Shown here in pieces: positions 44,138 through 55,073 of a stretch of 64,000 nt of DNA. A program made the translations under genes and the position numbers. The notes under the pieces were generated by a model. That model saw only the letters and a program-made list of their open reading frames with translations. It was not told the origin of the DNA and searched no databases. Numbering within the stretch: position 1 is the stretch's first letter; the number at the start of each line of letters is the position of its first letter. The stretch comes from Actinomadura_E scrupuli (GTDB lineage Bacteria > Actinomycetota > Actinomycetes > Streptosporangiales > Streptosporangiaceae): assembly GCF_050971785.1 (NCBI RefSeq), contig NZ_JBPCCU010000002.1, positions 930,001 through 994,000 on the forward strand. The letters run 5' to 3'.

Positions 44138-44892
44138 TCACTTCTTCTTCTTGGCCCCGACCGTGGCGGCGAGGTAGTCGTGGTTGAGGCGGCCGATGGT
44201 GTCGAGCGGGATGCCCTTGGGGCAGGCCACCGTGCACTCACCGGTGTTGGTGCAGCCGCCGAAGCCCAGCTCGTCGTGGGCGTCGACCATGTCGACGACC
44301 CGTGAGTAGCGCTCCGGCTGGCCCTGGGGGAGCAGCCCCAGGTGCGTGACCTTGGCCGCGGTGAACAGCATGCCCGAGCCGTTCGGGCAGGCGGCGACGC
44401 AGGCGCCGCAGCCGATGCACTCGGCGGCGACGAAGGACTCGTCCGCGTCGGGCTTGGGCACCGGCACCGCGTGGGCGTCCGGGGCCGTTCCGGTCGGCGC
44501 GGAGATGTAGCCGCCCGCCTCGATGATCCGGTCGAACGCCGAGCGGTCCACCACCAGGTCCTTGACCACCGGGAACGGCCGGGCCCGCCAGGGCTCGACG
44601 TCGATGGTCTCGCCGTCGGAGAACTTCCGCATGTGCAGCTGGCAGGTGGTGGTGTTCCGCTCCGGCCCGTGCGGCCGGCCGTTGATCACCAGTGAGCACA
44701 TGCCGCAGATGCCCTCGCGGCAGTCGTGGTCGAAGGCGATCGGCTCCTCGCCCTCCACGATGAGCCGCTCGTTGAGGACGTCGAGCATCTCCAGGAAGGA
44801 CATGTCAGGGGAGACGTCGTCCAGGGAGTAGGGGACCATCCGGCCCTTGTCGCCGGGGCCGTTCTGCCGCCAGATGCGCAGGGTGAGCTTCA

Positions 44893-44893
<1 letters not shown>
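44138..44893 (-). CDS. sdhB: succinate dehydrogenase/fumarate reductase iron-sulfur subunit, second type
   Basis: 251 residues. The 2Fe-2S ligands lie in CREGICGMC plus a later Cys in TTTCQ; CIGCGACVAACP and CTNTGECTVACP hold the other two clusters. The C-terminus ends in a lysine run. ATG 44893 shares one base with the sdhA stop (TAATG), so the long frame upstream is a shadow. This copy differs clearly from the Sdh1-type SdhB on the other strand and belongs to the Bacillus-type enzyme set. Confidence 0.95.
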
Positions 44894-46824
<1,931 letters not shown>

Positions 46825-46825
46825 G

Positions 46826-47527
46826 TCACTTCACCAATCCCGCGGAGACCGCGACGGGTACCGCGACGAAGCCGATGACCAGCAGTACGGAGACGGTGAG
46901 GGCGAGCAGCCGCAGCGACCGGTCCCGGCGGCCGCCCGCGAGCCCGAGGCTCTGGAAGGCGCTCCACAGCCCGTGCCGCAGGTGCAGGCCGACCATGACC
47001 ACGGCCACGAGGTAGAACAGGGTGATGTACCAGCGGGAGACGTCGAAGTCGGAGACGACCTTGTCGTACGGCGTCGCGTCCCCGCCCGCGGGGTTGACCG
47101 CGCCGAAGGTCAGATCGAGCAGGTGCCAGACGACGAACAGCACGATGATGACCCCGCCCCACCGCATGGTGCGGGTGGCGTAGCCCTGGGCCTGCGACCG
47201 GCGCCTGGCGGCGTACTTGACCGGGCGGGCCCTGGCGGCACGGCGGGCCAGCGAGACCGCCGACCACATGTGCAGTCCGACGGCCACCACCAGCACGACC
47301 TCCAGGAGGCTGAGGAAGACCCGGTGCGGGAGCGCCGGCTCGCCGATCGTGCGCAGCCAGCGGGCGTAGTGGTCGAAGTCCTCCCTGCCCAGGAAGATCT
47401 TCAGGTTGCCGGCCATGTGGCCGAGCAGGAACAGCACGAGTACGCCGCCGGTGACGGCCATCACGGCCTTCTTGCCGACGGCCGAGCGGTAGAGCGCGGG
47501 TAGTGCGCGGGTAGTTACGGGGGCCAC
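46826..47527 (-). CDS. sdhC: succinate dehydrogenase cytochrome b subunit, Bacillus type
   Basis: 233 residues with five transmembrane helices. Helix-located His residues (LLGHMAGN, GLHMWSA, VVWHLLD, VGLHLRHGLW) fit a di-haem cytochrome b of the B-type enzyme with one membrane subunit. The SAVGKKAVMAVTG lead is shared by actinobacterial SdhC. GTG 47527 is the start; no clear ribosome site precedes it. First gene of the minus-strand sdhCAB operon. Confidence 0.92.
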   Translation of the reverse strand: MAPVTTRALPALYRSAVGKKAVMAVTGGVLVLFLLGHMAGNLKIFLGREDFDHYARWLRTIGEPALPHRVFLSLLEVVLVVAVGLHMWSAVSLARRAARARPVKYAARRRSQAQGYATRTMRWGGVIIVLFVVWHLLDLTFGAVNPAGGDATPYDKVVSDFDVSRWYITLFYLVAVVMVGLHLRHGLWSAFQSLGLAGGRRDRSLRLLALTVSVLLVIGFVAVPVAVSAGLVK

Positions 47528-47771
47528 CCGCGCAAAATACGTCGGGCCTGTTCAGAGGGTCCAAGTCATGATGAGTCTGGTTGCGATAGCCGTGGGCTAT
47601 GCCTCCCAGCGGCCTGGGCTTTCGAGCCTTCTGTCCGGTTCGCTTCCGTGAGGCACTTCACAGTCGCCCAGGGAACCCCGCATTGAATGTGCATAAATAC
47701 GCAGACATGAACCAAGCGCTGCCGGTAGTCCGTCCACCATGGGGAACGGCCCAGCCCCCTGAGGGAGAGAC

Positions 47772-48443
47772 ATGAAACGTGCAGGCCCCTTGTTCACGCT
47801 GGTCGCAGGCGTGGCGCTGGCCGCGGTGCTGAGCGGCCTGAGCGTCCGGGCCGCCTCCGAGGACAAGACCCCCGCGGCCGCCTCCGCGCCGTCGGCCACC
47901 CGCCCGGCGGCCCCGGCGGCACAGCCGACCACGGCCGCGCCCAAACCCGCCGCCACCCCGCCGGCCCGGGCCAACTACGCGGGCTACACCTCGGAAGGGG
48001 GCGGCGCCGCCGTCGCGATCGCGGTGCGGAACAACAAGGCGGTCGCCTACGTCTGCGACGGCAAGACCATCGAGTCCTGGTTCTCGGGCCCGTACAACGG
48101 CGGGAAGCTCAACCTCCAGGGCAAGAACGGCGCCACGCTGACCGCCACCGTCGGCGACGGCCGGAGCTTCGGGACCGTGGAGCTCAAGGGCCACACCTAC
48201 CCGTTCACCGTGCGGGTGGCCACCAAGCCGTCCGGGCTGTACCGCGCCACCGCGCCCGCCCGCAAGGCGCTGGAGGGCGGCTGGATCGTGCTGCCCGGCA
48301 ACCGCCAGTACGGCGTGGTCGACGGCGCTCCGGCGCCCGTGCTCGACACCACCTCCAAGACGGCGACCGCGGCAGACGGCGGCAGGCTCGTCGCCGTGCC
48401 GGTCGACGGCGTCGACGGCAGCGGCTTCACCGGAGGACAGTGA
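47772..48443 (+). CDS. secreted or membrane-anchored protein, unknown
   Basis: 223 residues. A signal helix at about 5-27 is followed by an Ala/Pro/Thr-rich linker to about 70 and a beta-rich globular domain with a YVCDGKTIESWF motif and a KLNLQGKNGATL repeat-like stretch. The single Cys makes a disulfide unlikely. No family recognised. ATG 47772 has GAGGGAGAGA upstream. It is coupled to the next membrane gene. Confidence 0.75.
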   Translation: MKRAGPLFTLVAGVALAAVLSGLSVRAASEDKTPAAASAPSATRPAAPAAQPTTAAPKPAATPPARANYAGYTSEGGGAAVAIAVRNNKAVAYVCDGKTIESWFSGPYNGGKLNLQGKNGATLTATVGDGRSFGTVELKGHTYPFTVRVATKPSGLYRATAPARKALEGGWIVLPGNRQYGVVDGAPAPVLDTTSKTATAADGGRLVAVPVDGVDGSGFTGGQ

Positions 48444-49000
48444 TGATCACCCACCCGCCGGCCCCCGCTCGCCCCCGGGCGGCCCTGCTCATCGTCCCGC
48501 TGCTGGCCGGCGCGGCCGTGTCGGTCGCGCTCGGCGTGTACGGGCGGGCGCACGGTCCCACCGGGGTCGCGGTCAGCCTGGCCGGGTTCTCCGGGGCGCA
48601 GGCCGCCAAGTCCTGGCTGGCCACCGGGGCGGCCGTGCTCGCCGTGGTGCAGCTGCTCTCCGCTCTGGTGATGTACGGCAAGCTCGGCGTCCGGGCACCC
48701 CGCGGGATCGGCGGCCTGCACCGCTGGTCCGGGCGGGGGGCGTTCCTGCTCGCGATACCGGTGGCGGTGCACTGCCTCTACGCCCTGGGCTTCCAGTCCG
48801 GTGAGCCCCGGGTGCTCGTGCACTCCCTGCTGGGCTGCGCGTTCTTCGGGGCCTTCACGGTCAAGATGCTGGCGCTGCGCAAGGACGAGCTGCCCGGCTG
48901 GGCACTGCCCCTCCTGGGCGGCACGGTCTTCACCCTCCTGGTCGGCCTCTGGCTGAGCGCCTCCCTGTGGTTCTTCACCCAGCCCGTCCCGCATTTCTGA
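48443..49000 (+). CDS. DUF6529-like four/five-helix membrane protein
   Basis: 185 residues, with about five hydrophobic helices and His residues in LHRWSGRGAFL, VAVHCLY and VLVHSLLG that could bind haem, as in cytochrome b561-like proteins. I recall this kind of protein as DUF6529; a redox role is possible but not shown. ATG 48443 is favoured over GTG 48440 because CGGAGGA sits at better spacing. It is next to the secreted protein gene and likely shares its transcript. Confidence 0.72.
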   Translation: MITHPPAPARPRAALLIVPLLAGAAVSVALGVYGRAHGPTGVAVSLAGFSGAQAAKSWLATGAAVLAVVQLLSALVMYGKLGVRAPRGIGGLHRWSGRGAFLLAIPVAVHCLYALGFQSGEPRVLVHSLLGCAFFGAFTVKMLALRKDELPGWALPLLGGTVFTLLVGLWLSASLWFFTQPVPHF

Positions 49001-49158
49001 CGGCGCCCGCTCGACCCGATCGTGATGTGATCTTCCGTCTCCTGGGATGAGGTGCTGCCCGACTGCACGTAGGGTTCTGGCAATGTTCCGGGCGGTGCGC
49101 CGCCCCGGGGTTGCCGACCCGCGAAGGCCGACGTGATGAAACGACCCATAGATCCGCA

Positions 49159-50364
49159 ATGAGCGCGACCAGTCACCGCGCCGCCTCCGCGGCCCCCGAC
49201 TTCGAGGTACGGCGCGAGCTGCTGCTGATCGAGGACGATCCCGGCGACGCGTTCCTGTTCCAGGAGTTCCTCGACGAGAGCGGCCTGAACGCCCGGATCA
49301 CCGTCGCCCGCAGCCTGGGGGAGGCCCGGACCCGGCTGTTCCCGTCGGTGCACTGCGTCGTGGTGGACCTGTCGCTGCCCGATGCCGAGGGTCTCGAGGC
49401 GCTCCAGCAGGTGCTGAGCATGGCGCCGTACGCTGCCGTGCTCGTGCTGACCGGTCTCGCCGACGCGCATGTCGGCATCGCCGCGGTGGCCGCCGGCGCC
49501 CAGGACTACCTCGTCAAGCAGGAGGTGGACGGCCCGCTGCTGGCCCGGGCCATCCGCTACGCGATCGAGCGGAAGCGGGCCGAGGAGACCGAGCGCCAGC
49601 TGGTGGAGGCCCGCATCCTCGGCCGGGAGAACGCCCGGCTGGAGCGGGGACTGCTGCCGGTGCCCCTGATCCAGGACGACACGCTCGGCCACTACACCCG
49701 CTACCAGCCGGGCCGCCGGCAGGCCCTGCTCGGCGGCGACTTCCAGGACACGGTGCAGACCCCGGACGGCTCCGTCCATCTGGTCGTCGGCGACGTGTGC
49801 GGTCACGGCCCCGACGAGGCGGCCCTCGGCGTCTGCCTGCGGATGGCGTGGCGGGCGCTGGTGCTGGCCGGGCACACCGGTCAGGAGCTGTTCGACACCC
49901 TCGACACCGTGCTGATCCACGAGCGCGCGACCGAGGAGATCTTCACCACGCTCTGCATGGTGACCATCGACCCGTCGCGGACCCGTGCCCGCATGTACCG
50001 GGCCGGGCATCCCCGGCCGCTGCTGCTCACCGGGGACGACGTGCACCCGCTCCCGGACGAGGCGTGCGGGCCCGCGCTGGGCCTGCTGCCGGGTCTGGAC
50101 TGGCCCGCCCTGGACCTGTCCCTCGACGGAGAGTGGGGGCTGATGCTCTACAGCGACGGCCTGATCGAGGGACTGGTCGACGGGGGCCCGGAGCGGCTCG
50201 ACCTGGAGGGGCTGGTGGAGCTGAGCCGGCTGGCCGTACGGCGCGGCGAGACCGGCGCCGTGCTGCTCGACGGCCTCATCTCCCAGGCCGAGGCACTGAA
50301 CGGCAGCCCGCTCGAAGACGACGTGACCGTCCTGCTGCTCTCCCGAGAGAAGACCCCACGATGA
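49159..50364 (+). CDS. receiver-PP2C (SpoIIE-type) phosphatase
   Basis: About 401 residues. The N-terminal receiver (LLIEDDPGDAFL, Asp70 in VVVDLSLP, Lys in DYLVKQE) joins a short coiled linker and a SpoIIE-type PP2C domain (GGDFQD, VGDVCGHGPDEA, YSDGLIEG, EDDVTVLLL). Such proteins, as RsbU/RssB-like regulators, dephosphorylate anti-sigma-factor antagonists when their receiver is phosphorylated. ATG 49159 lacks a clear ribosome site; TTG 49111 is an alternative. The stop overlaps the histidine kinase gene, its likely activator. Confidence 0.88.
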   Translation: MSATSHRAASAAPDFEVRRELLLIEDDPGDAFLFQEFLDESGLNARITVARSLGEARTRLFPSVHCVVVDLSLPDAEGLEALQQVLSMAPYAAVLVLTGLADAHVGIAAVAAGAQDYLVKQEVDGPLLARAIRYAIERKRAEETERQLVEARILGRENARLERGLLPVPLIQDDTLGHYTRYQPGRRQALLGGDFQDTVQTPDGSVHLVVGDVCGHGPDEAALGVCLRMAWRALVLAGHTGQELFDTLDTVLIHERATEEIFTTLCMVTIDPSRTRARMYRAGHPRPLLLTGDDVHPLPDEACGPALGLLPGLDWPALDLSLDGEWGLMLYSDGLIEGLVDGGPERLDLEGLVELSRLAVRRGETGAVLLDGLISQAEALNGSPLEDDVTVLLLSREKTPR

Positions 50365-51980
50365 CCGACAACGAGGCGCGGGCGCTCCCCCCGACGCTGG
50401 CGCCGCTGGGCCCGCCCCGGCCGCCCAAGGGGCTGGCGCGGCTGCGGCTCGGCCGGCTGTACGGACTGATCGGCGCGGCCGCGATCGCCCTGGTGCTCGC
50501 CGCGATCGCGCTGGCCGGCACCGCGGTCTACGCCAACACGCAGGCCAGGGGCCTCCTCATCAACAAGGTCGACCCGGCGGCCCTGCAGCAGTTCCAGCTG
50601 TCCGGCGCGGTCGGTGGCCAGGACACCGCCGTCCGCACCTACGTCACCACCCGCGATCCACGGTTCCTGACGGCCTACCGGGACGCCGTCGCCAACGAGG
50701 CCAAGGCCATCGCGGAGATGAGGCGCCTGCTCCGCGACGTCCGCGGCGCGGAGCAGGCCCGCGCGCAGCTGGCGTCGGTCGGCACGGCCATGGCGGTCTG
50801 GCGCACGCGGTTCGCCGATCCGCTCGTGGCCGACGTCCCGGCGCGCGGCGCCGCCGCGCTCGACGAGAGGCGCAACAGGCTCGGGCAGGACCTGTTCCTG
50901 CAGGTGCGCGCCGCCAACTCGCTGGAGCAGCGGCGGCTCACGAGCCTGCACAACGACGTCGACCACCGGCTGCGCTCCGCGGCCTCCACGGTCTACTGGG
51001 CGATGGGCGCCGGGGCCGTCATCATCGTGCTGGTGATCGTCACGTTGATGGTGCTGATCCGGCAGCTCGTGGTCCGGCCGCTGACCGAGCTCGCCACCGA
51101 GGTCAGGGAGGTCACCCAGGGGGACTTCGGCCGCCGGCTCGGCAACGGCGGCCCCGCCGAGATCGCCGAGCTGGGCGCGCACATCGACGCGATGCGCTAC
51201 CGCATCATCGACGAGTGGCGGTTCACCTCGGAGGCCCGCCAGCGGCTCGACGAGCAGGCCACCGAGCTGCGCCGGTCCAACGCCGACCTCGAGCAGTTCG
51301 CCTACGTGGCCAGCCACGATTTGCAGGAGCCGCTGCGCAAGGTGGCCAGCTTCTGCCAGATGATCGAACGCCGCTACGCCGACCAGCTCGACGACCGCGG
51401 CCGCCAGTACATCGACTTCGCGGTCGACGGCGCCAAGCGGATGCAGCTGCTCATCAACGACCTGCTGACGTTCTCCCGGGTGGGCCGGCACCGGACCCCC
51501 GAGCCGGTGGACATGACCGACATCCTGGGCCGGGCACTGGACAATCTGACCGCGATCCGGGAGGAGACCGGGGCGGAGATCACGTCCGATCCGCTGCCGC
51601 ACGTCACCGGTGACCGCACGGAGCTGGTCCAGCTTTTGCAGAACCTCATCGGCAACGCGGTCAAGTTCCATGGCGACGAGCCGCCCAAGGTGCGGATCGG
51701 CGTCCGCGAAGACGGCGGCATGTGGGAGTTCTCCTGCTCCGACAACGGGATCGGGATCGATCCGCGCTACGGCGACCGGATCTTCGTGATCTTCCAGCGG
51801 CTGCACGCCAAGGACCTCTACGAGGGCACCGGCATCGGGCTGGCGATGTGCAAGAAGATCGTCGAGAACCACGGCGGCCGTATCTGGCTGGAGGCTCCGG
51901 AGGGCCCGGTCACGGGCACGACGATACGCTGGACACTTCCCTCTGCAGAAAGCGATGGCGGCGATGGCACGTCCGATTGA
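50361..51980 (+). CDS. CHASE3-HAMP sensor histidine kinase
   Basis: 539 residues. Helix one is at about 33-55, then a CHASE3-like extracellular domain (TAVRTYVTTRDPRFLTAY), helix two near 213-237, and HAMP. HisKA holds His319 in VASHDLQEPLRKV, a form shared with phytochrome-type kinases, and the HATPase domain has LIGNAVKF, DNGIGID and GTGIGLAMCKKIVE. ATG 50361 overlaps the phosphatase stop; its end overlaps the response regulator. The three genes form one pathway. Confidence 0.92.
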   Translation: MTDNEARALPPTLAPLGPPRPPKGLARLRLGRLYGLIGAAAIALVLAAIALAGTAVYANTQARGLLINKVDPAALQQFQLSGAVGGQDTAVRTYVTTRDPRFLTAYRDAVANEAKAIAEMRRLLRDVRGAEQARAQLASVGTAMAVWRTRFADPLVADVPARGAAALDERRNRLGQDLFLQVRAANSLEQRRLTSLHNDVDHRLRSAASTVYWAMGAGAVIIVLVIVTLMVLIRQLVVRPLTELATEVREVTQGDFGRRLGNGGPAEIAELGAHIDAMRYRIIDEWRFTSEARQRLDEQATELRRSNADLEQFAYVASHDLQEPLRKVASFCQMIERRYADQLDDRGRQYIDFAVDGAKRMQLLINDLLTFSRVGRHRTPEPVDMTDILGRALDNLTAIREETGAEITSDPLPHVTGDRTELVQLLQNLIGNAVKFHGDEPPKVRIGVREDGGMWEFSCSDNGIGIDPRYGDRIFVIFQRLHAKDLYEGTGIGLAMCKKIVENHGGRIWLEAPEGPVTGTTIRWTLPSAESDGGDGTSD

Positions 51981-52401
51981 GGTACTGCTGGTCGAGGACG
52001 ACCCCGGTGACGTCGTGCTCACCAAGGAGGCGTTCGCCGACAACAAGGTCGGCAACAACCTCCACGTGGTGAGCGACGGCGAGGAGGCACTGCGCTTCCT
52101 CCGGCAGGAGGGCGAGTTCGCGGAGTCCCCGCGGCCCGACCTGATCCTGCTCGACCTCAACCTGCCCCGCAAGGACGGCCGTGAGGTGCTCGAGGAGGTC
52201 AAGGAGGACCCGGAGCTGCGGCGCATCCCGGTGGTGGTCCTCACCACCTCGGAGGCGGAGGAGGACATCCTGCGCAGCTACCACCTGCACGCCAACGCCT
52301 ACGTCGCCAAGCCGGTGGACTTCGACCAGTTCATCAAGGTGGTCCGGCACATCGACGACTTCTTCGTCACCGTGGTGAAGCTGCCTGCCGCAGGGGGATG
52401 A
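51955..52401 (+). CDS. single-domain response regulator, Rcp1-like
   Basis: 148 residues, a receiver domain alone: VEDDPGD acidic pocket, Asp67 in ILLDLNLPRKDG, TTSEAEED, and Lys in AYVAKPVDF. This form matches Rcp1-type regulators that partner phytochrome-like kinases with the SHDLQEPL His box. ATG 51955 lies within the kinase end by 26 bp; ATG 51964 is an alternative. With no output domain it may relay phosphate to the receiver-PP2C protein. Its last 35 bp overlap the convergent LysR gene. Confidence 0.9.
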   Translation: MAAMARPIEVLLVEDDPGDVVLTKEAFADNKVGNNLHVVSDGEEALRFLRQEGEFAESPRPDLILLDLNLPRKDGREVLEEVKEDPELRRIPVVVLTTSEAEEDILRSYHLHANAYVAKPVDFDQFIKVVRHIDDFFVTVVKLPAAGG

Positions 52402-53449
52402 GCGACTCGACCCCCGGGGGCAGGCTCCCGGCCTCGGCGGCCTCGGCCAGGAAGGCCTCCAGCGTGGCCCGGAAGGCACGGGCCGCATGGGTGGGGGCGA
52501 CGTCCTTGCGGTGCGCCAGTGCCACGGTGCGCTGCAGCCCCGGCGCCCCCCGGCGCCGCGTACCCGCCACCGACGGGCCCGCCCGGTGCAGCGGCGCGGC
52601 CACCGGCCGCTCGTCACCGGGCACCGGAGTGCCCGGCGGCTCGTCCAGCACCAGTGGTATGCCGCGCAGGCCGGGCCGGCCGGCCAGCACCATGCTCGGT
52701 ACGACGGCGATGCCCAGGCCGACCTCCACGAAGCGCAGCACGGCGTCCATCTCGCCGCCCTCCACGGCCAGCCGGGGCTCGAACCCGGCGTGACGGCAGG
52801 CACTGATCGTCGCCTCCCGCAGGTCGTACCCCTGCCGGAACATCACCATCGGCCGGTCCCGCAGATCGGTGATCCGCAGGTACGACCTGCGCGGGAGCAG
52901 CGGCCCGGAGCCCTCCGCGGCGAGCACCCGCTCCACGGGCGACACCACGACGAGGTTCTCGCGCAGGATGGGCCTGGTCACCAGCGGGGTGTCCTCGGCC
53001 AGCGGCAGGATGACCAGGGCCAGGTCCAGCGAGCCCCGGGTCATGTCCCGCACGAGGTCACGTGAGCCGCCCTCCTCGACGAGCAGCCGGATGCCCGGAT
53101 ACGCCGAGTGGAACCGGTGGAGCACGTCGGCGAGCAGGCCCGCGCACAGCGACGGGGTGGCCCCCAGCCGGACCCGTCCGCGCCGCAGCCCGGCGAGTTC
53201 CTGGACCTCCAGCCGGGCGGTGTCGACGTCCGCGAGGATCCGCTTGGCCAGCGGCAGCAGGGACTCCCCGGCCGGGGTCAGCGTGATGTTGCCGCGGGCC
53301 CGGCTGAACAGCGGCGCGCCGAGTTCGGTCTCCAGGGCCCGGATCTGCTTGGACAGCGAGGGCTGGGCCACACCGAGGGCCTCCGCCGCCTGCGTGAAGT
53401 GCCGGGTGTCCGCGACCGCGATGAAGTAGCCGAGCTGCTGCAACTGCAT
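52367..53449 (-). CDS. LysR-family transcriptional regulator with C-terminal extension
   Basis: 360 residues. A winged HTH is at about 1-60 (FTQAAEALGVAQPSLSKQIR), then a LysR substrate-binding domain. Most LysR proteins are near 300 residues; here the C-terminus after the GIPLVLDEP segment is lengthened and basic, with an AFLAEAAEAG helix. ATG 53449 is fixed by GGGAGGT at good spacing. The 3' end runs 35 bp into the convergent response-regulator gene. Target genes cannot be told from context. Confidence 0.9.
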   Translation of the reverse strand: MQLQQLGYFIAVADTRHFTQAAEALGVAQPSLSKQIRALETELGAPLFSRARGNITLTPAGESLLPLAKRILADVDTARLEVQELAGLRRGRVRLGATPSLCAGLLADVLHRFHSAYPGIRLLVEEGGSRDLVRDMTRGSLDLALVILPLAEDTPLVTRPILRENLVVVSPVERVLAAEGSGPLLPRRSYLRITDLRDRPMVMFRQGYDLREATISACRHAGFEPRLAVEGGEMDAVLRFVEVGLGIAVVPSMVLAGRPGLRGIPLVLDEPPGTPVPGDERPVAAPLHRAGPSVAGTRRRGAPGLQRTVALAHRKDVAPTHAARAFRATLEAFLAEAAEAGSLPPGVESLIPLRQAASPR

Positions 53450-53541
53450 CGTCCGACCTCCCCGGGCTGCGCCGCCGCTCGATGGGCTCGCCTTCAATAG
53501 CCTAGGACTATCGAAAAACGCGCCGCGATAGCGGGGTGTGC

Positions 53542-54240
53542 TCAGACCCCGGCCCGGCGGCGCAGCGCGGGCAGGTCGTGGACGATGACGCGGCGCCGGC
53601 CGGTCTCGATCCAGCCGCGCGCCCGCAGGGTCCGCAGGGCCTTGCTCACCGCCTCGCGGGAGGCGCCCACCCAGCTGGCGAGCTCCTCCTGGGTCAGCGC
53701 GAGCGTGATGCGGACGCTGCCCGGGCCGGGCCCGGCGTCCCGCGCCCGGTACGGCTCGCCGAACCGGTCGGCCAGCTCGACCAGGCGCTGGGCCACCCGG
53801 CTGGTGGCGTCGAACATGCCGAACTCGATGCGCTTGCGGTCGGCGTCACGCCACCGCTCACAGAGCATCCGCATGATCAGTTGCATGACCCGCGGGTGCT
53901 CTTGCAGGAACGACATGAACTCCTCGGCGGTGAGGACCAGGGCCTCGACCGCCTCCAGCACCGACACCGTGGCCGAGCGCGGCAGCCCGTCGATCGCCGA
54001 CACCTCGCCGAGCAGCGATCCGGTGCCCCGGACGGCCAGCAGCACCTCGGTCCCGTTCTCGCCGTGCGAGGAGGCCTTGACCCGGCCGGACAGCAGGATC
54101 AGCACCCAGGTCGAGTCGGCGCCCTCGCTGAACAGCGTCGCCGCCGGGGGCCAGGTGCGCGTGTGCCCCCGCCGCAGCAGTTCCGCGCGCTCGGCGGGCT
54201 CGAGGGCGGCCAGGAAGGAACCCGGCTCCGGAGAGGCCAC
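53542..54240 (-). CDS. Crp/Fnr-family transcriptional regulator
   Basis: 232 residues. A cyclic-nucleotide-binding-type beta barrel is at about 15-125 (LLSGRVKASSHG, GTGSLLGEVSAIDGLPRSATV), then a dimer helix and a C-terminal HTH (LTQEELASWVGASREAVSKALRTLR). No Fnr-type cysteines occur in the N-terminus, so oxygen sensing by a cluster is unlikely; cAMP or another ligand is possible. GTG 54240 follows AGGAGG by nine bases. The 263-bp upstream gap to the Rieske gene holds its promoter. Confidence 0.9.
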   Translation of the reverse strand: MASPEPGSFLAALEPAERAELLRRGHTRTWPPAATLFSEGADSTWVLILLSGRVKASSHGENGTEVLLAVRGTGSLLGEVSAIDGLPRSATVSVLEAVEALVLTAEEFMSFLQEHPRVMQLIMRMLCERWRDADRKRIEFGMFDATSRVAQRLVELADRFGEPYRARDAGPGPGSVRITLALTQEELASWVGASREAVSKALRTLRARGWIETGRRRVIVHDLPALRRRAGV

Positions 54241-54503
54241 GTCGGGAGACCTCCTGCCAATACGTCCGTGGGGGTGCGCTCCGCCAAACCGTAGGCGAAA
54301 GGTGTCGCGCTGTGGGCACTTCTGCCCACTCCCGTGCGTTGCGACGCCCAGGGGACGAAGGGCGAAGCCCGGCTCCGGGCATTGCCCGGCACATCTTTGA
54401 ACCGATATCAGTGCGCCAACGTGCGAACAGTTGCGGACTGAAGTCGCGCGACGCCGAAGTTGGGCGACATGAGAGCTTTCCCACCATGACGAAAGGACCC
54501 GTG

Positions 54504-54950
54504 ATGAGCGAGGACGCACGTCCTGACGAGGCCGTGATCACCACGCGACGCAATGTCGTCGGGGCAGGGATCATCGGTCTCGCCGTCACCGTGACCGGAT
54601 GCTCCACCTACGGGAAGAAGGACGACGACGCCGGCGGTGATACGGGGGGCCAGCCGGCCGCCGGTGCCGTGCTGGCCAAGACGACCGACATCCCCGTCGG
54701 CGGCGGCAAGATCTTCAAGGGGCAGAAGGTCGTCGTGACCCAGCCCACGGCGGGCGAGTTCAAGGCGTTCAGCACCGTCTGCACCCACCAGGGCTGCGCC
54801 GTGGACGAGGTCGCCAAAGGCACGATCGACTGCCCGTGCCATGGCAGCAAGTTCAAGGTCGCGGACGGGTCGGTGGCCGACGGCCCGGCGAAGAAACCGC
54901 TGCCGGCCAAGACCATCACGGTCACCGGCACGGACATCAAACTCGGCTGA
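54504..54950 (+). CDS. Rieske 2Fe-2S lipoprotein
   Basis: 148 residues. The N-terminus shows a twin-arginine-like TTRRNVVG stretch, a hydrophobic segment and a lipobox VTGC near residue 33. The Rieske domain has box I CTHQGC (Cys93, His95) and box II CPCHGS (Cys110, His113), with the extra Cys of each box suited for the usual disulfide. Export by Tat after cluster insertion is expected. ATG 54504 has AAAGGA upstream; ATG 54486 is an alternative. Redox partners are not evident nearby. Confidence 0.9.
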   Translation: MSEDARPDEAVITTRRNVVGAGIIGLAVTVTGCSTYGKKDDDAGGDTGGQPAAGAVLAKTTDIPVGGGKIFKGQKVVVTQPTAGEFKAFSTVCTHQGCAVDEVAKGTIDCPCHGSKFKVADGSVADGPAKKPLPAKTITVTGTDIKLG

Positions 54951-54964
54951 ACCCGGCCGGTGAG

Positions 54965-54989
54965 CCCGCGCCCCGAGCTGGGGCGTGGG
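54965..54989 (+). terminator. possible terminator after the Rieske gene
   Basis: A 10-bp stem with one G-T pair (54965-54974 with 54980-54989, arm CCCGCGCCCC) and a 5-nt loop, 15 bp after the stop. No T-run follows. Confidence 0.4.
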
Positions 54990-55073
54990 TGCACGGCTGT
55001 CGCCTCCTGAGGCGGGTGGGGCCGAAAAACCATTCGCTGAGCAGCGGGTTCGTTGCCTAGGGTCGATGGCGTC

